DNA from: SMBSF63 sp034003545
GTDB lineage: Bacteria > Chloroflexota > Anaerolineae > Anaerolineales > Anaerolineaceae
Assembly (NCBI GenBank): GCA_964447155.1
Contig: CAYURM010000011.1
Location: 1-64,000, forward strand
DNA length: 64,000 nucleotides
Direction of reading: 5' to 3'
The notes under the pieces were generated by a model. It was not told the DNA's origin. It saw only the letters and a list, made by a program, of their open reading frames with translations, and did no database searches. Of this stretch, positions 8,913 through 16,732 are shown piece after piece. The number at the start of each line of letters is the position of its first letter. Position 1 is the first letter of the stretch. A program made the translations under genes and the position numbers.

Positions 8913-9614
8913 TTAGACGGGCAGGGCCAATTGCGGCGCCAGCAGGGAGATTTTGTGCACGTTTTCCAGGGACTGCAATTCCTGGATGAATTGTTTGGAT
9001 TTTTCCCCGGCCAGGTCGGTGAAGCGAATTTCGAAGATGGCTTCCCAGCGATCCTCTTCTACTTCGTGGGAACGGATGCGTACGTCTGACGTGTATTTTT
9101 TGAGGATGTTTTCCACGGTTTTGAGCGGGTAGTCCTGACTGCCGTTGATCACCAGCACAAAATATTGACTGCTGGTTTTGCCATATTTGGTGAACTGCAT
9201 GATCACGACGACGATGCCGAGAACGAGGGAGAAAACGATAGCGATCATCCAGTTATAGGTGCCGCAGCCCAGGCCGGCGGCGGCAACCCAGAAGATATAG
9301 ATCATATCGAGCGAGTCTTTGATGGGGGTGCGGAAACGGATGAGGGACAGGGAGCCGACCAGTCCGAGGGAAACTACCAGGCTGCCCTGAACAAAGAGCA
9401 TCAGGGCGGTCACGATGGGGCCGAGCAGGACGAGTGAGACCATGAAACTCTGGTCGTAGGTCATGCCGTAGTGAGTGTATTTATAGATCTGGGAAATGAT
9501 AAAACTAATCAGGATTGCCAGTACTAATGAGAAGATGATATTGAGGATATCTTCGGTGGTTAATGCTGTGCTGGCAAAAATATTCTTTAATGTGATGAGC
9601 AGTCTTTCCCACAT
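8913..9614 (-). CDS. DUF4956 polytopic membrane protein
   Basis: A 233-residue membrane protein with at least four hydrophobic segments in the first 150 residues (for example IIFSLVLAILISFIISQIY and VLLGPIVTALMLFV), the conserved GSLSLIRFRTPIKD, and a soluble C-terminal domain of about 80 residues. The family has no established biochemical function but is repeatedly found beside VTC and CotH genes, as here. An upstream extension of the frame to 9707 is rejected: the ATG at 9614 has a good AGGAAAGG, and the promoter at 9678-9707 lies inside that extension. First gene of the operon. Confidence 0.85.
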   Translation of the reverse strand: MWERLLITLKNIFASTALTTEDILNIIFSLVLAILISFIISQIYKYTHYGMTYDQSFMVSLVLLGPIVTALMLFVQGSLVVSLGLVGSLSLIRFRTPIKDSLDMIYIFWVAAAGLGCGTYNWMIAIVFSLVLGIVVVIMQFTKYGKTSSQYFVLVINGSQDYPLKTVENILKKYTSDVRIRSHEVEEDRWEAIFEIRFTDLAGEKSKQFIQELQSLENVHKISLLAPQLALPV

Positions 9615-10031
9615 GTGTTTTGGCCTTTCCTGACAGGTATTCTTGTTTTCCCTGTTGATGCAAGGGGATCCAACCCAATCATAAGGTGTAGACCTCGTTT
9701 TTGTCAATCAACAGAAAAACAGCTGATTACAAGAAGAGAGCGTAGATTTCAGAGGGAAGTCTTGCTGGTGATGCTATAATAAAGGGGTCTGGAAAAACCA
9801 TTGGGCAGCTTGTTTTTAGGTGTCATGCACCATCAAACGAGGGTGCTGCCTGATCCGAACATTCGTCTGCCGCCCTTCGCGTGAAGCCATGCCTACCTGT
9901 GGGGTGGCAAAAATGAAAATACCCATATATTGGGTTAAATGTGGTCTTTTTTACGAATTCGGTGTAAAATGGAATATGATTAAACTTTATCAACAGGTGT
10001 TGGTTTCATTGCATAAAAAGGGTGCGTAAGC
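9615..10031. other. Divergent intergenic region
   Basis: About 417 bases between the DUF4956 operon and the next plus-strand gene. It holds the minus-strand promoter above, a TATAAT at 9775-9780 with no good -35, and a TGTAAAAT (9963-9970) that may drive the plus-strand gene. A 69-codon frame (9820-10029) shows no protein-like features and is not called. Confidence 0.5.
9678..9707 (-). promoter_or_regulatory. Promoter of the DUF4956-VTC-CotH operon
   Basis: Read on the minus strand: TTGACA (9707-9702), an 18-base spacer and TATGAT (9683-9678). The start would fall near 9671, about 57 bases before the ATG. Confidence 0.7.
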
Positions 10032-10817
10032 GTGGAAAACACCAATTTGATCGTCGGGCTGGTTTCTGGTCTGGCAGCGGGGACTTTTATCGCCATTGCT
10101 GATCGTGTATTGGGTGACCGTAACTCGATAAAATCACAGTTATTATTTTTGCGCAATCAGGCACAACGTTCGCGCGTTGAAACCGCACGCCTGGGCAGCA
10201 GAGAACAGGATTTTAAACGGCGCTTTGAGTCGATGGAATCATCACTGGCAGAAACAAAATATTATCTGGTGCAAACGGTTGATGAAAATATCATCTATGA
10301 TGGCACAGAGGGGATTGAAGGTTTTGATGTGGTGGCAGCAGGGCGCAAACATGACTGTCATTTTTTCAACAATAAGGTACTGATCATTGACCGTATGGGG
10401 AAAAGAGGGGTTTGCCAATTACAGCTGCGTAAATACACAGTGGACGGCAGGGAATTTGATTATTTTGCCGGAGCACCCCAGGCGAGGGGCAAACGCCGGC
10501 TGCGGGTGAGTTTTGAGGCGCGGGTACTGGATGGCGAGCACATGATTTCCTTTGCTTTCACTTCTTTTGAGGATCATCATTTGTTGGGAAAACGCGATCT
10601 GGTGATTGATTCGACCACCTGGGAAGACCAGGACCTGTATTTTGAGCTCTCAGCCCGGCAGGACAGCCTGCTGCAAATCGTGGACCTGTTCCAGTCTCGT
10701 GCCGGAGATTTGCAAATCCGCAATCTGGTAGTGGCTGAACAGGTGCGCCAGCCGCGAAACGGGGGCGGTCCTATTTCAGCGGGTGATTTGCATGCGCTGA
10801 TCCATTCGGATAATTGA
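10032..10817 (+). CDS. Membrane-anchored protein with coiled coil and beta-rich C-terminus, unknown function
   Basis: I do not recognise this 261-residue protein. It starts with GTG. Residues 5-25 are a weakly hydrophobic glycine/alanine-rich segment that could anchor it. Residues about 33-75 are charged and heptad-like (QLLFLRNQAQRSRVETARL), suggesting a coiled coil. Residues 85-245 are beta-rich with aromatic spacing (HMISFAFTSFEDHHLLGK, DLYFELSARQDS, AGDLQIRNLVVAEQ), reminiscent of a jelly-roll carbohydrate-binding fold. The latter is an impression of pattern only. The gene stands alone between a divergent operon and a weak terminator. Confidence 0.65.
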   Translation: MENTNLIVGLVSGLAAGTFIAIADRVLGDRNSIKSQLLFLRNQAQRSRVETARLGSREQDFKRRFESMESSLAETKYYLVQTVDENIIYDGTEGIEGFDVVAAGRKHDCHFFNNKVLIIDRMGKRGVCQLQLRKYTVDGREFDYFAGAPQARGKRRLRVSFEARVLDGEHMISFAFTSFEDHHLLGKRDLVIDSTTWEDQDLYFELSARQDSLLQIVDLFQSRAGDLQIRNLVVAEQVRQPRNGGGPISAGDLHALIHSDN

Positions 10818-10838
10818 TGAGGGAGTGGGTTGCATCAC

Positions 10839-10879
10839 AGAGGACATTTGGCCGGGGCATAATCGCTCTGGTTTTTTTG
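10839..10879 (+). terminator. Weak hairpin and T-run
   Basis: CAGAG pairs with CTCTG across an interior GCC/GGC pair and is followed by GTTTTTTTG. The stem is interrupted, so this is only a possible terminator of the preceding gene. Confidence 0.35.
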
Positions 10880-11053
10880 TTTATGGGATCTTGTTTATCA
10901 CTGCGCCAGTTTTGATGGCGGATGCGCTGATGCTGGTGTTTGCCGGTTTGTTGAAATGGATTTAGAATCAGAAGCAGGTTCCCTTTCGCAGTTAAACCCG
11001 GTACAATGGTTTTGATGATGCTTCTCGTGTCTGTAATTTAACTGGAGGATGCG

Positions 11054-11278
11054 ATGACGATTTATTTACTGGATCATAGTTTGAAAGTCGATGTGTTTTA
11101 TGATCATATCGATGGTGAATTTGGTGATAATATATGCGTTTCCATTCTGGAATCCTGTCCGGATGAGGAGCGCATTTTTAAATATGATGAACTCAATTTG
11201 TATATTACCCCGGAAGAAGCGCGTCAATTGGCGGAGATGCTGTTGAGCGCCGCGGAAGAAAGCAGGGAAGATGAATGA
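11054..11278 (+). CDS. Small acidic protein, unknown function
   Basis: A 74-residue protein with a strong ribosome-binding site (GGAGG nine bases before the ATG). It is acidic (DHIDGEFGDNICVSILESCP) and ends in an amphipathic helix (PEEARQLAEMLLSAAEES). No family recognised. The last eight bases overlap the start of the deaminase gene, so the two are probably co-translated. Confidence 0.7.
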   Translation: MTIYLLDHSLKVDVFYDHIDGEFGDNICVSILESCPDEERIFKYDELNLYITPEEARQLAEMLLSAAEESREDE

Positions 11279-11723
11279 AATTCATGAGAGGTTTTTAAAG
11301 CGCTGCATTGAGCTTTCAAAGCAGGCGGCAGCGCAGGGTAATCATCCGTTTGGCGCACTGCTGGTGCGGGACGGAAAAATTGTGCTGGAGGCGGAGAATA
11401 CCGTCAACAGCGAAGTCGACATCACCGGCCATGCCGAGCTGAACCTGGTGCGACGGGCAATACGCGAGCTGGGCGAAGCTGTGGTCAAGGAATGTACCCT
11501 GTATACCAGTACGGAACCGTGCGCGATGTGCTCCGGGGCAATCTATTGGGCGGGTGTTCCCAAGGTGGTGTTTGCCTGCTCGGCAAAGCGGTTGGGCGAG
11601 ATTGCGGGAGAGAGCTTGCTGTTTCCCTGCCGGGAAGTGTTTGCGCGCGGCGTGCGGTCCGTTGAAGTCAATGGGCCGATTTTGGAAGACGCGGCAGCCG
11701 AGGTACATGCGGGTTTCTGGTAA
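11271..11723 (+). CDS. CMP/dCMP-type nucleoside deaminase (guanine/tRNA-adenosine deaminase clan)
   Basis: A 150-residue zinc hydrolase. The zinc site is complete: HAE (in TGHAELNLVRRA) supplies one ligand and the catalytic Glu, and PCAMC (in STEPCAMCSGAIYWAG) supplies the two cysteines. NHPFGALLVRDGKIV is typical of the GuaD/TadA clan. Sequence alone does not separate guanine deaminase from other nucleobase deaminases; it lacks the C-terminal Arg-rich features I would expect of TadA, so a nucleobase substrate is more likely. It overlaps the preceding small gene. Confidence 0.85.
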   Translation: MNEIHERFLKRCIELSKQAAAQGNHPFGALLVRDGKIVLEAENTVNSEVDITGHAELNLVRRAIRELGEAVVKECTLYTSTEPCAMCSGAIYWAGVPKVVFACSAKRLGEIAGESLLFPCREVFARGVRSVEVNGPILEDAAAEVHAGFW

Positions 11724-11777
11724 AAATTTTGCTGAAGATGTTTGAGATGTTATTGGTGTTGTTTATAAGGAATAGTG

Positions 11778-12272
11778 ATGGATGAATTGATCGAAATTGT
11801 CCGGGCACAACCTGAAGATGCGCAAAAATTGACCGAGATCGCTATGGCGGCCAAACGGCACTGGGGTTACCCTGAAAACTGGATGGTGAAGTGGCAGGAA
11901 GTTCTGACGATTTCTCCGGATAGTGTCTCCGCGAACACGGTGTATAAGGCGCTGTGGGATGGGGAGCTGATCGGGTTTTATGTATTAATTTTTACGCATG
12001 AAAAATTGGAGCTTAAGCACATGTGGGTGCATCCTGACAAGATCGGCCATGGCACGGGCAAGCGGTTGATGGCGCATGTTATTCATCAGGCTGCCCTGAC
12101 TGACCATGAGAACATGGAGATTGAGTCGGATCCCAATGCGGTGGATTTCTTCAAAAAGATGGGTGCGCGTTCGGTAGGGGCGCGGATTTATAAACTGGAA
12201 GGGTCAAAGCGCATTCTGCCGCTGTTATATCTGAATATTCCGCGCGCGCTGGAGAAGCTGGGAGGCGCATAA
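11778..12272 (+). CDS. GNAT family N-acetyltransferase
   Basis: A 164-residue protein with the GNAT fold: an N-terminal IVRAQPEDAQKLTEIAM, the central strand LKHMWVHPDKIGHGTGKRLM, where the acetyl-CoA pyrophosphate loop Q/RxxGxG/A is represented by KIGHGTG, and NAVDFFKKMGARSVG near the end. The acceptor is unknown. The ATG at 11778 is preferred over the GTG three bases earlier, because AAGGA lies at the right distance. Confidence 0.85.
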   Translation: MDELIEIVRAQPEDAQKLTEIAMAAKRHWGYPENWMVKWQEVLTISPDSVSANTVYKALWDGELIGFYVLIFTHEKLELKHMWVHPDKIGHGTGKRLMAHVIHQAALTDHENMEIESDPNAVDFFKKMGARSVGARIYKLEGSKRILPLLYLNIPRALEKLGGA

Positions 12273-12356
12273 AAAGGTCGTCAGATTAAAAAAACAAGGT
12301 GCTTTTTTATATTTTTTAAAACGGAAAGGAGCGGCGTACGCTGCCGGCAGAGAAAG

Positions 12357-13223
12357 ATGCTGTATTCTTATCTGGAGCAAATCAAAAAAACCTACCCGGA
12401 TTTTGAGGTGTATCTGTGTGAATCGGATGACAGCGGGCAATACAATGATATTTTGATTGTGAATCAGTCATACATCTTCCGTTTTCCGCGTTTTCAAACA
12501 TCGGCGTCAGCCCTGGCACGTGAAACGAAATTGCTGACCTGGCTGCAAGGCCGGCTGCCGCTGCCTATTCCGAACCCCTGTTTTCAAAATATACATGACT
12601 CCATCCCTGGCAAAGCGTTCATGGGGTATCGCAGAATCCCGGGGGAGAAGTTGACCCGTCAGCGGTTACAGTCCTTTAAAGGGCAGCCCGCCTGGAGCGC
12701 CATAGCTGCCCAACTGGGGAATTTTTTGCGGGATTTGCATGGTTTGGATGTATCCGATGTGGATATGAAGCTGATTCTGCAGGATGACCGCGTATATTGG
12801 ACAACGATGTATGCCGAGATCCGGGAGGTTTTATTTGACGCCATGCGGCCGGATGCGCGCCGGGGAGTGCGTCAGCATTTCGAACAATTTTTGGATACTA
12901 CCCCGTCTCAACCGTTTAGCCCCTGTCTGCGGCATGGTGATTTTGGGCCGAGTAATATTTTGTTCTATCCGGATGAATGGGTGGTGAGCGGGGTGATTGA
13001 TTTTAGTTCTGTTGCAATCGGTGACCCGGCGGTAGACCTGGCTGCGCTTTCCTGCTATGGGGAGGATTTCTTGCAGCAAGTGATGGTCGATTATCCAGCC
13101 CAGGAGGGAGAGCTGCAGCGGGCGCGGTTTTACCGCGGTACGTTTGCCTTGCAGGAAGCGCTGGCGGGGTTCAAATATCATGACCGCGAGATGTATGAGG
13201 CCGGGATGGCGGCCTATCTTTAA
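12357..13223 (+). CDS. Aminoglycoside phosphotransferase-family kinase
   Basis: A 288-residue APH/choline kinase-fold protein. The catalytic loop RHGDFGPSNIL (about residue 190) holds the Brenner Asp and Asn, and GVIDFSSVAIGDPAVDLAAL holds the metal-binding Asp. The N-terminal FRFPRFQTSASALARE segment is the usual nucleotide-lobe region. Family members phosphorylate aminoglycosides, macrolides or small metabolites; there is no resistance context here, so the substrate is unknown. The upstream GGAAAGGAG is too far to serve the start, so initiation is uncertain by a few codons. Confidence 0.85.
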   Translation: MLYSYLEQIKKTYPDFEVYLCESDDSGQYNDILIVNQSYIFRFPRFQTSASALARETKLLTWLQGRLPLPIPNPCFQNIHDSIPGKAFMGYRRIPGEKLTRQRLQSFKGQPAWSAIAAQLGNFLRDLHGLDVSDVDMKLILQDDRVYWTTMYAEIREVLFDAMRPDARRGVRQHFEQFLDTTPSQPFSPCLRHGDFGPSNILFYPDEWVVSGVIDFSSVAIGDPAVDLAALSCYGEDFLQQVMVDYPAQEGELQRARFYRGTFALQEALAGFKYHDREMYEAGMAAYL

Positions 13224-13236
13224 TCTGTAATGGATG

Positions 13237-13262
13237 GTAATAACGACTTCAGTCATTATTAC
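13237..13262. repeat. AACGACTTCAGTCGTT-family palindrome
   Basis: Arms GTAATAACGACT (13237-13248) and AGTCATTATTAC (13251-13262) with one mismatch and a two-base centre. Related copies lie at 37693-37718 and 45193-45204. Confidence 0.7.
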
Positions 13263-13299
13263 AGTTTGTCTTTGGTTTATCGGATATACGGGAATTGAT

Positions 13300-14154
13300 A
13301 TGGCTGTATATGTAGGGTTAGACATTGGCGGCACCAAGTTGATGGTGGCTGCGGCCGATGAGTCGGGGAAGATGCTGCGGCGGGTGATGAAACCAACCCC
13401 GCTGGCGTTGCAAGAGGGGCTAGATTTGCTGCATGGCATGATCGCTGAGGCAGCTGCTGGTGAGCCGATTGCCGGGATGGGGGCGGCGATTGGCGGGCCG
13501 CTGGACTGGCGCACAGGGGTGGTTTCGCCGCTGCACCAGCCGCAGTGGCGGGATGTGCCTTTGCGGGCAATGATGGAAGCACGTTGGGGGTGTCCGTTTA
13601 CGGTGGATGTGGATACGAATGTGGCCGCGCTGGGGGAGTATCACGCTGACGGAGAGGCGCTGGACCCGATGCTGTATCTCACCGTCTCTACCGGGATGGG
13701 GGGCGGGTTGGTGACCGGCGGGCAGCTCTACCGCGGGGCAAGCGGGGCCCACCCCGAGGTGGCGCACCAGTCGATTCCTTACCGCTGTGCTAACCCGGAT
13801 GGGCTGGTGTGTGAATGCGGCCTGCCGGACTGTCTGGAGGCGCTGGTCTCGGGCAATGGTATCCGCCGCATTTATCGACGGCCGGCTGAGGAACTGGATG
13901 CTGCACAGTGGGATGAGGTGGCTTATAACCTGGGGCAGGGGCTGCGCAATCTGGCTGTGATCCTGGCGCCGGCGGTGATCGTGCTGGGCGGAGGCGTAGC
14001 TGTGGGCGGTGGAGCGTTATTCATCCAGGCAGTCGAGAGGGTGATGCGCGCGCATTTGCGGCTGGTGCCAGCCCCGAAGGTCAAATTGAGCAGCCTCGGC
14101 TATGATACCGCCTTGATTGGCGCGTTGGTGGTGGCACGGGTTGGGTTGGGGTGA
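13300..14154 (+). CDS. ROK-family sugar kinase (glucokinase-like)
   Basis: A 284-residue ROK kinase. The phosphate loop is DIGGTKLMVAAAD at the N-terminus. The sugar-binding and catalytic region VDVDTNVAALGEY contains the catalytic Asp; the ROK signature and zinc motif appear as GASGAHPEVAHQSI followed by CECGLPDCLEAL. The adenosine motif VIVLGGGVAVGGG is near the C-terminus. The annotated frame extends 22 codons upstream, but the start ATG at 13300 (MAVYVGLDIGGTK) is where the fold begins and has GGGA upstream; the extension runs through a palindromic repeat. Substrate could be glucose, N-acetylmannosamine or another hexose. Confidence 0.9.
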   Translation: MAVYVGLDIGGTKLMVAAADESGKMLRRVMKPTPLALQEGLDLLHGMIAEAAAGEPIAGMGAAIGGPLDWRTGVVSPLHQPQWRDVPLRAMMEARWGCPFTVDVDTNVAALGEYHADGEALDPMLYLTVSTGMGGGLVTGGQLYRGASGAHPEVAHQSIPYRCANPDGLVCECGLPDCLEALVSGNGIRRIYRRPAEELDAAQWDEVAYNLGQGLRNLAVILAPAVIVLGGGVAVGGGALFIQAVERVMRAHLRLVPAPKVKLSSLGYDTALIGALVVARVGLG

Positions 14155-14183
14155 AAGCAGCAGGAGGAAGTCGAGTGGTGGGG

Positions 14184-14215
14184 ATTGCCACGCTCACTTC
14201 GTTCGCTCGCAATGA
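14184..14215. repeat. ATTGCGAGCG-family palindromic repeat
   Basis: ATTGCCACGCTCACTTC followed by GTTCGCTCGCAATGACA. A longer copy is at 49912-49998. Repeats of this look are common in environmental bacterial genomes; their function is unknown. Confidence 0.6.
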
Positions 14216-14387
14216 CATCAAATCAGGGGTGTGACACGGCCTTGATTGAGGTGCTGGTGGGGTTGACGTGAGTGAAATTGTGCAACTATTTTGTTCTGGA
14301 AACGTATATAATAATGTAAGATATTCATGCCTACTCTCTGCGCGGGGGCAGAGGACGCGTTAATGGTTCACCTGAGGAGTAACAGGA

Positions 14388-14747
14388 ATGACTGAAGAAT
14401 TGAAAAACAAGGATACATCGAAAGTATCTGAGGGGAAAAAAGAGGAAAAAGCGATTGTTGGCGAGCTGGTGCGGCCGCAGCAGCAACAGCCCCCGCAGCA
14501 GCAATACCTGCCATCATCGCAAAGTTTCTTTTTCCGCCCGCTTTCGGAGAGCGGCTTCCCGACCTGGTCTGTGTATGTACTGGCTGTGCTGGGCTTGATC
14601 TATATTCTGAACCCGACGATGGGGCTGATTGAATTTCTGCCGGACAATCTGCCCATCGTGGGTAATCTGGATGAAGGCGTGGCATTCATGATGTTGTGGG
14701 CAGGGTTGGTGGAATTTTTTGAAGGCCGCAAGAAAAATAAACATTAA
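14388..14747 (+). CDS. DUF1232 (YkvA-like) membrane protein
   Basis: A 119-residue protein. The first 45 residues are hydrophilic and Gln/Pro-rich (RPQQQQPPQQQYLP). The rest matches the DUF1232 pattern: a helix YVLAVLGLIYILNPTMGL, then LPDNLPIVGNLDEG, then a second helix (VAFMMLWAGLVEFF). The family is a small membrane-associated domain of unknown role. The start has AGGAG upstream. A strong terminator follows 18 bases after the stop, so the gene is monocistronic. A TATAAT at 14307-14312 could be its -10 box, without a convincing -35. Confidence 0.75.
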   Translation: MTEELKNKDTSKVSEGKKEEKAIVGELVRPQQQQPPQQQYLPSSQSFFFRPLSESGFPTWSVYVLAVLGLIYILNPTMGLIEFLPDNLPIVGNLDEGVAFMMLWAGLVEFFEGRKKNKH

Positions 14748-14765
14748 TCGTCAGAAAGTTAAGGG

Positions 14766-14799
14766 ACACGGCTGCGAATTTCTGCAGCCGTGTTTTTTA
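14766..14799 (+). terminator. Rho-independent terminator
   Basis: A perfect 10-bp stem ACACGGCTGC / GCAGCCGTGT (14766-14775, 14784-14793) with an eight-base loop and six T. Confidence 0.92.
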
Positions 14800-14974
14800 T
14801 GTGCCGACGGCAGCGTCCGGGAAAATTGCATTGTGGAGGCGATCATGCGGGTTGGCGCTTGGTGCCGCGACGCCTGTTTTTGAGTGCTTTCGTTATGGGG
14901 CTGGTGCGGTTGGCGCAGTTAAGCTATTATAGAATAGTTAGGTATGGAGTGCGCCAGAAACAAGGAGGAACATC

Positions 14975-16099
14975 GTGAAGAAGAAATTTGTAGGGGTGTT
15001 AACCGCAGGAGGGGACAGCCCCGGCTTGAATGCTGCGATCCGCGGTTTGGGGAAGGCCGCCCTGCAGCGCTATGATATGCAGTTGATCGGTTTTCTGGAT
15101 GGGTATCGCGGGTTGATGCAAAACCGCACCGTGCGCCTGGATGGGCAGCAGCTTTCGGGAATTTTGACGATTGGCGGCACGATTCTCGGCACCAGCCGGG
15201 AGAAACCCACCCGGATGATCGTTGGCGGCAAGCAGCTTGATATGACCGAGGCAATGGTGGATACGTATCACAGGCATCATCTGGATGTGCTGGTGTGTCT
15301 GGGCGGCGGGGGAACGCAAAAAAGCGCCCTGCACCTGAAAAACGCCGGTTTGAATGTGATCACCCTGCCGAAGACGATTGACAATGATGTCGCCATGACG
15401 GATGTGACCTTTGGGTTTGATACTGCCTTGGGAATTGCCACCGAGGCAATTGACCGGCTGCACAGCACAGCGCACAGCCATCACCGTATTGTGGTGGTGG
15501 AAGTGATGGGGCATAATGCCGGCTGGTTAACGCTGGGCGCGGGGGTGGCCGGCGGCGCAGATGTGATCCTGCTCCCGGAAATGCCGTATGATATTGGAAA
15601 AACAGCGGCGGCTATTTTGCAGCGCAGCCGCGGCGGGAAGCATTTCAGCATTGTGGCGCTCTCAGAAGGCGCGATGACAAAGAAATATTATGAGAAGTAT
15701 GCGAAGCTGAAGGATGCGAAAGCCAATGCCGGATCAAAGAAAGAGAAAAAAGAAGTTTCCCGGGAATTGGCAGAATTGGAAGAATTGCACCGCGATCATA
15801 CCTTCTGGATGTCGCGCACGCTGGAAGAGATGACCGGGCTGGAATCGCGGGTCACGATTTTGGGATATTTGCAGCGTGGTGGCGCGCCATCAGCGGCTGA
15901 CCGGCTGCTGGCGACCCGCCTGGGAACAACCTGTGCAACCTATATTGCTGAAGAGCGGTATGGGGTGATGGTGGCGGCCCGCGGCGATGGTGTGGCAGCA
16001 GTGCCGCTGGAAGAAGTGGCCGGCAAACGCAAGACTGTGCCTGTTGATCATCACTGGATTGACAGTGCGCGTTCGGTGGGCACCTGTCTGGGGGATTAG
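14975..16099 (+). CDS. pfkA: 6-phosphofructokinase (group III type)
   Basis: A 374-residue glycolytic enzyme that phosphorylates fructose 6-phosphate. AGGDSPGLNAAIRG forms the nucleotide loop; PKTIDNDVAMTDVTFGFDTA holds the catalytic Asp; VEVMGHNAGWL is typical. The Lys in PKTIDND is the hallmark usually linked to pyrophosphate-using or group III enzymes, whereas E. coli-type ATP enzymes have Gly there. Residues 110-114 read GGGGT where family members usually carry an Asp, Glu or Asn (GGDGS/GGDDT), so a metal contact may be altered. The phosphoryl donor (ATP or PPi) is therefore unsettled. Starts with GTG, six bases after AGGAGG. Confidence 0.88.
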   Translation: MKKKFVGVLTAGGDSPGLNAAIRGLGKAALQRYDMQLIGFLDGYRGLMQNRTVRLDGQQLSGILTIGGTILGTSREKPTRMIVGGKQLDMTEAMVDTYHRHHLDVLVCLGGGGTQKSALHLKNAGLNVITLPKTIDNDVAMTDVTFGFDTALGIATEAIDRLHSTAHSHHRIVVVEVMGHNAGWLTLGAGVAGGADVILLPEMPYDIGKTAAAILQRSRGGKHFSIVALSEGAMTKKYYEKYAKLKDAKANAGSKKEKKEVSRELAELEELHRDHTFWMSRTLEEMTGLESRVTILGYLQRGGAPSAADRLLATRLGTTCATYIAEERYGVMVAARGDGVAAVPLEEVAGKRKTVPVDHHWIDSARSVGTCLGD

Positions 16100-16129
16100 T
16101 GTTTCTTTTGAGTTTGGTTTGGAGGAATG

Positions 16130-16639
16130 ATGGACAAGAAAATTCTGGTTGCGTATGGCAGTTGGGCGGGGTCCACGGCTGAAATTGCTGAAGCAATCGC
16201 AGCAGCTTTGCAGGAATCCGGATGGGCTGCTGAAGCCAGCCCGGCCAGCAAGGTGATGGACCTCAGCCCGTACCGGGCAGTGATCGTGGGCAGCGGGATC
16301 CATGCCGGTGAATTACACGGGAACGTGTATCGGTTTATGGCCAGGCACAAAATTGCCCTCCAGCAAATGCCGGTGGCTTATTTCGTCGTCTGTATGGGGA
16401 TGAAAGAGGATACAGCGGAACACCGCCAGCAAGTGGCGGCGTATTTGAACAAGCTGCATGAAACCTATCCCCATATCCAACCGGTGGATGAGGGCTATTT
16501 CGCCGGGGTGATGGATTTTAATAAGCTCTCCTGGATCTTCCGTACGATGATGAAGGTGATGAAACTGGAAGAAGGCGATTACCGCGACGAGGAAGCCATC
16601 CGCGCGTGGGCGGTGGGGCTGGCTGAGGAATTCGCATAG
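16130..16639 (+). CDS. Flavodoxin-domain protein (HemG-like)
   Basis: A 169-residue flavodoxin-fold protein. The N-terminal ILVAYGSWAGSTAEIAEAI is the FMN phosphate-binding loop. IVGSGIHAGELHGNVYRFM and YFVVCMGMKEDT match the pattern of menaquinone-dependent protoporphyrinogen oxidases (HemG) and related flavodoxins. No haem genes are nearby, so a specific HemG role is not claimed. The ATG at 16130 is preferred to the one at 16127, which abuts GGAGGA with no spacing. Confidence 0.82.
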   Translation: MDKKILVAYGSWAGSTAEIAEAIAAALQESGWAAEASPASKVMDLSPYRAVIVGSGIHAGELHGNVYRFMARHKIALQQMPVAYFVVCMGMKEDTAEHRQQVAAYLNKLHETYPHIQPVDEGYFAGVMDFNKLSWIFRTMMKVMKLEEGDYRDEEAIRAWAVGLAEEFA

Positions 16640-16732
16640 ATTAATGCCTTAAAAGAACAGTTACCCTCTTTGCGGTGTTGTTTTATGTCGCGCATCTTGC
16701 CAGATGAATGTGCGGTTTGACGATCAAAGATA

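Noticed and set aside
9820..10029. 69-codon frame before the unknown membrane protein
   Set aside because: No ribosome-binding site, odd composition, and it covers a probable promoter region.
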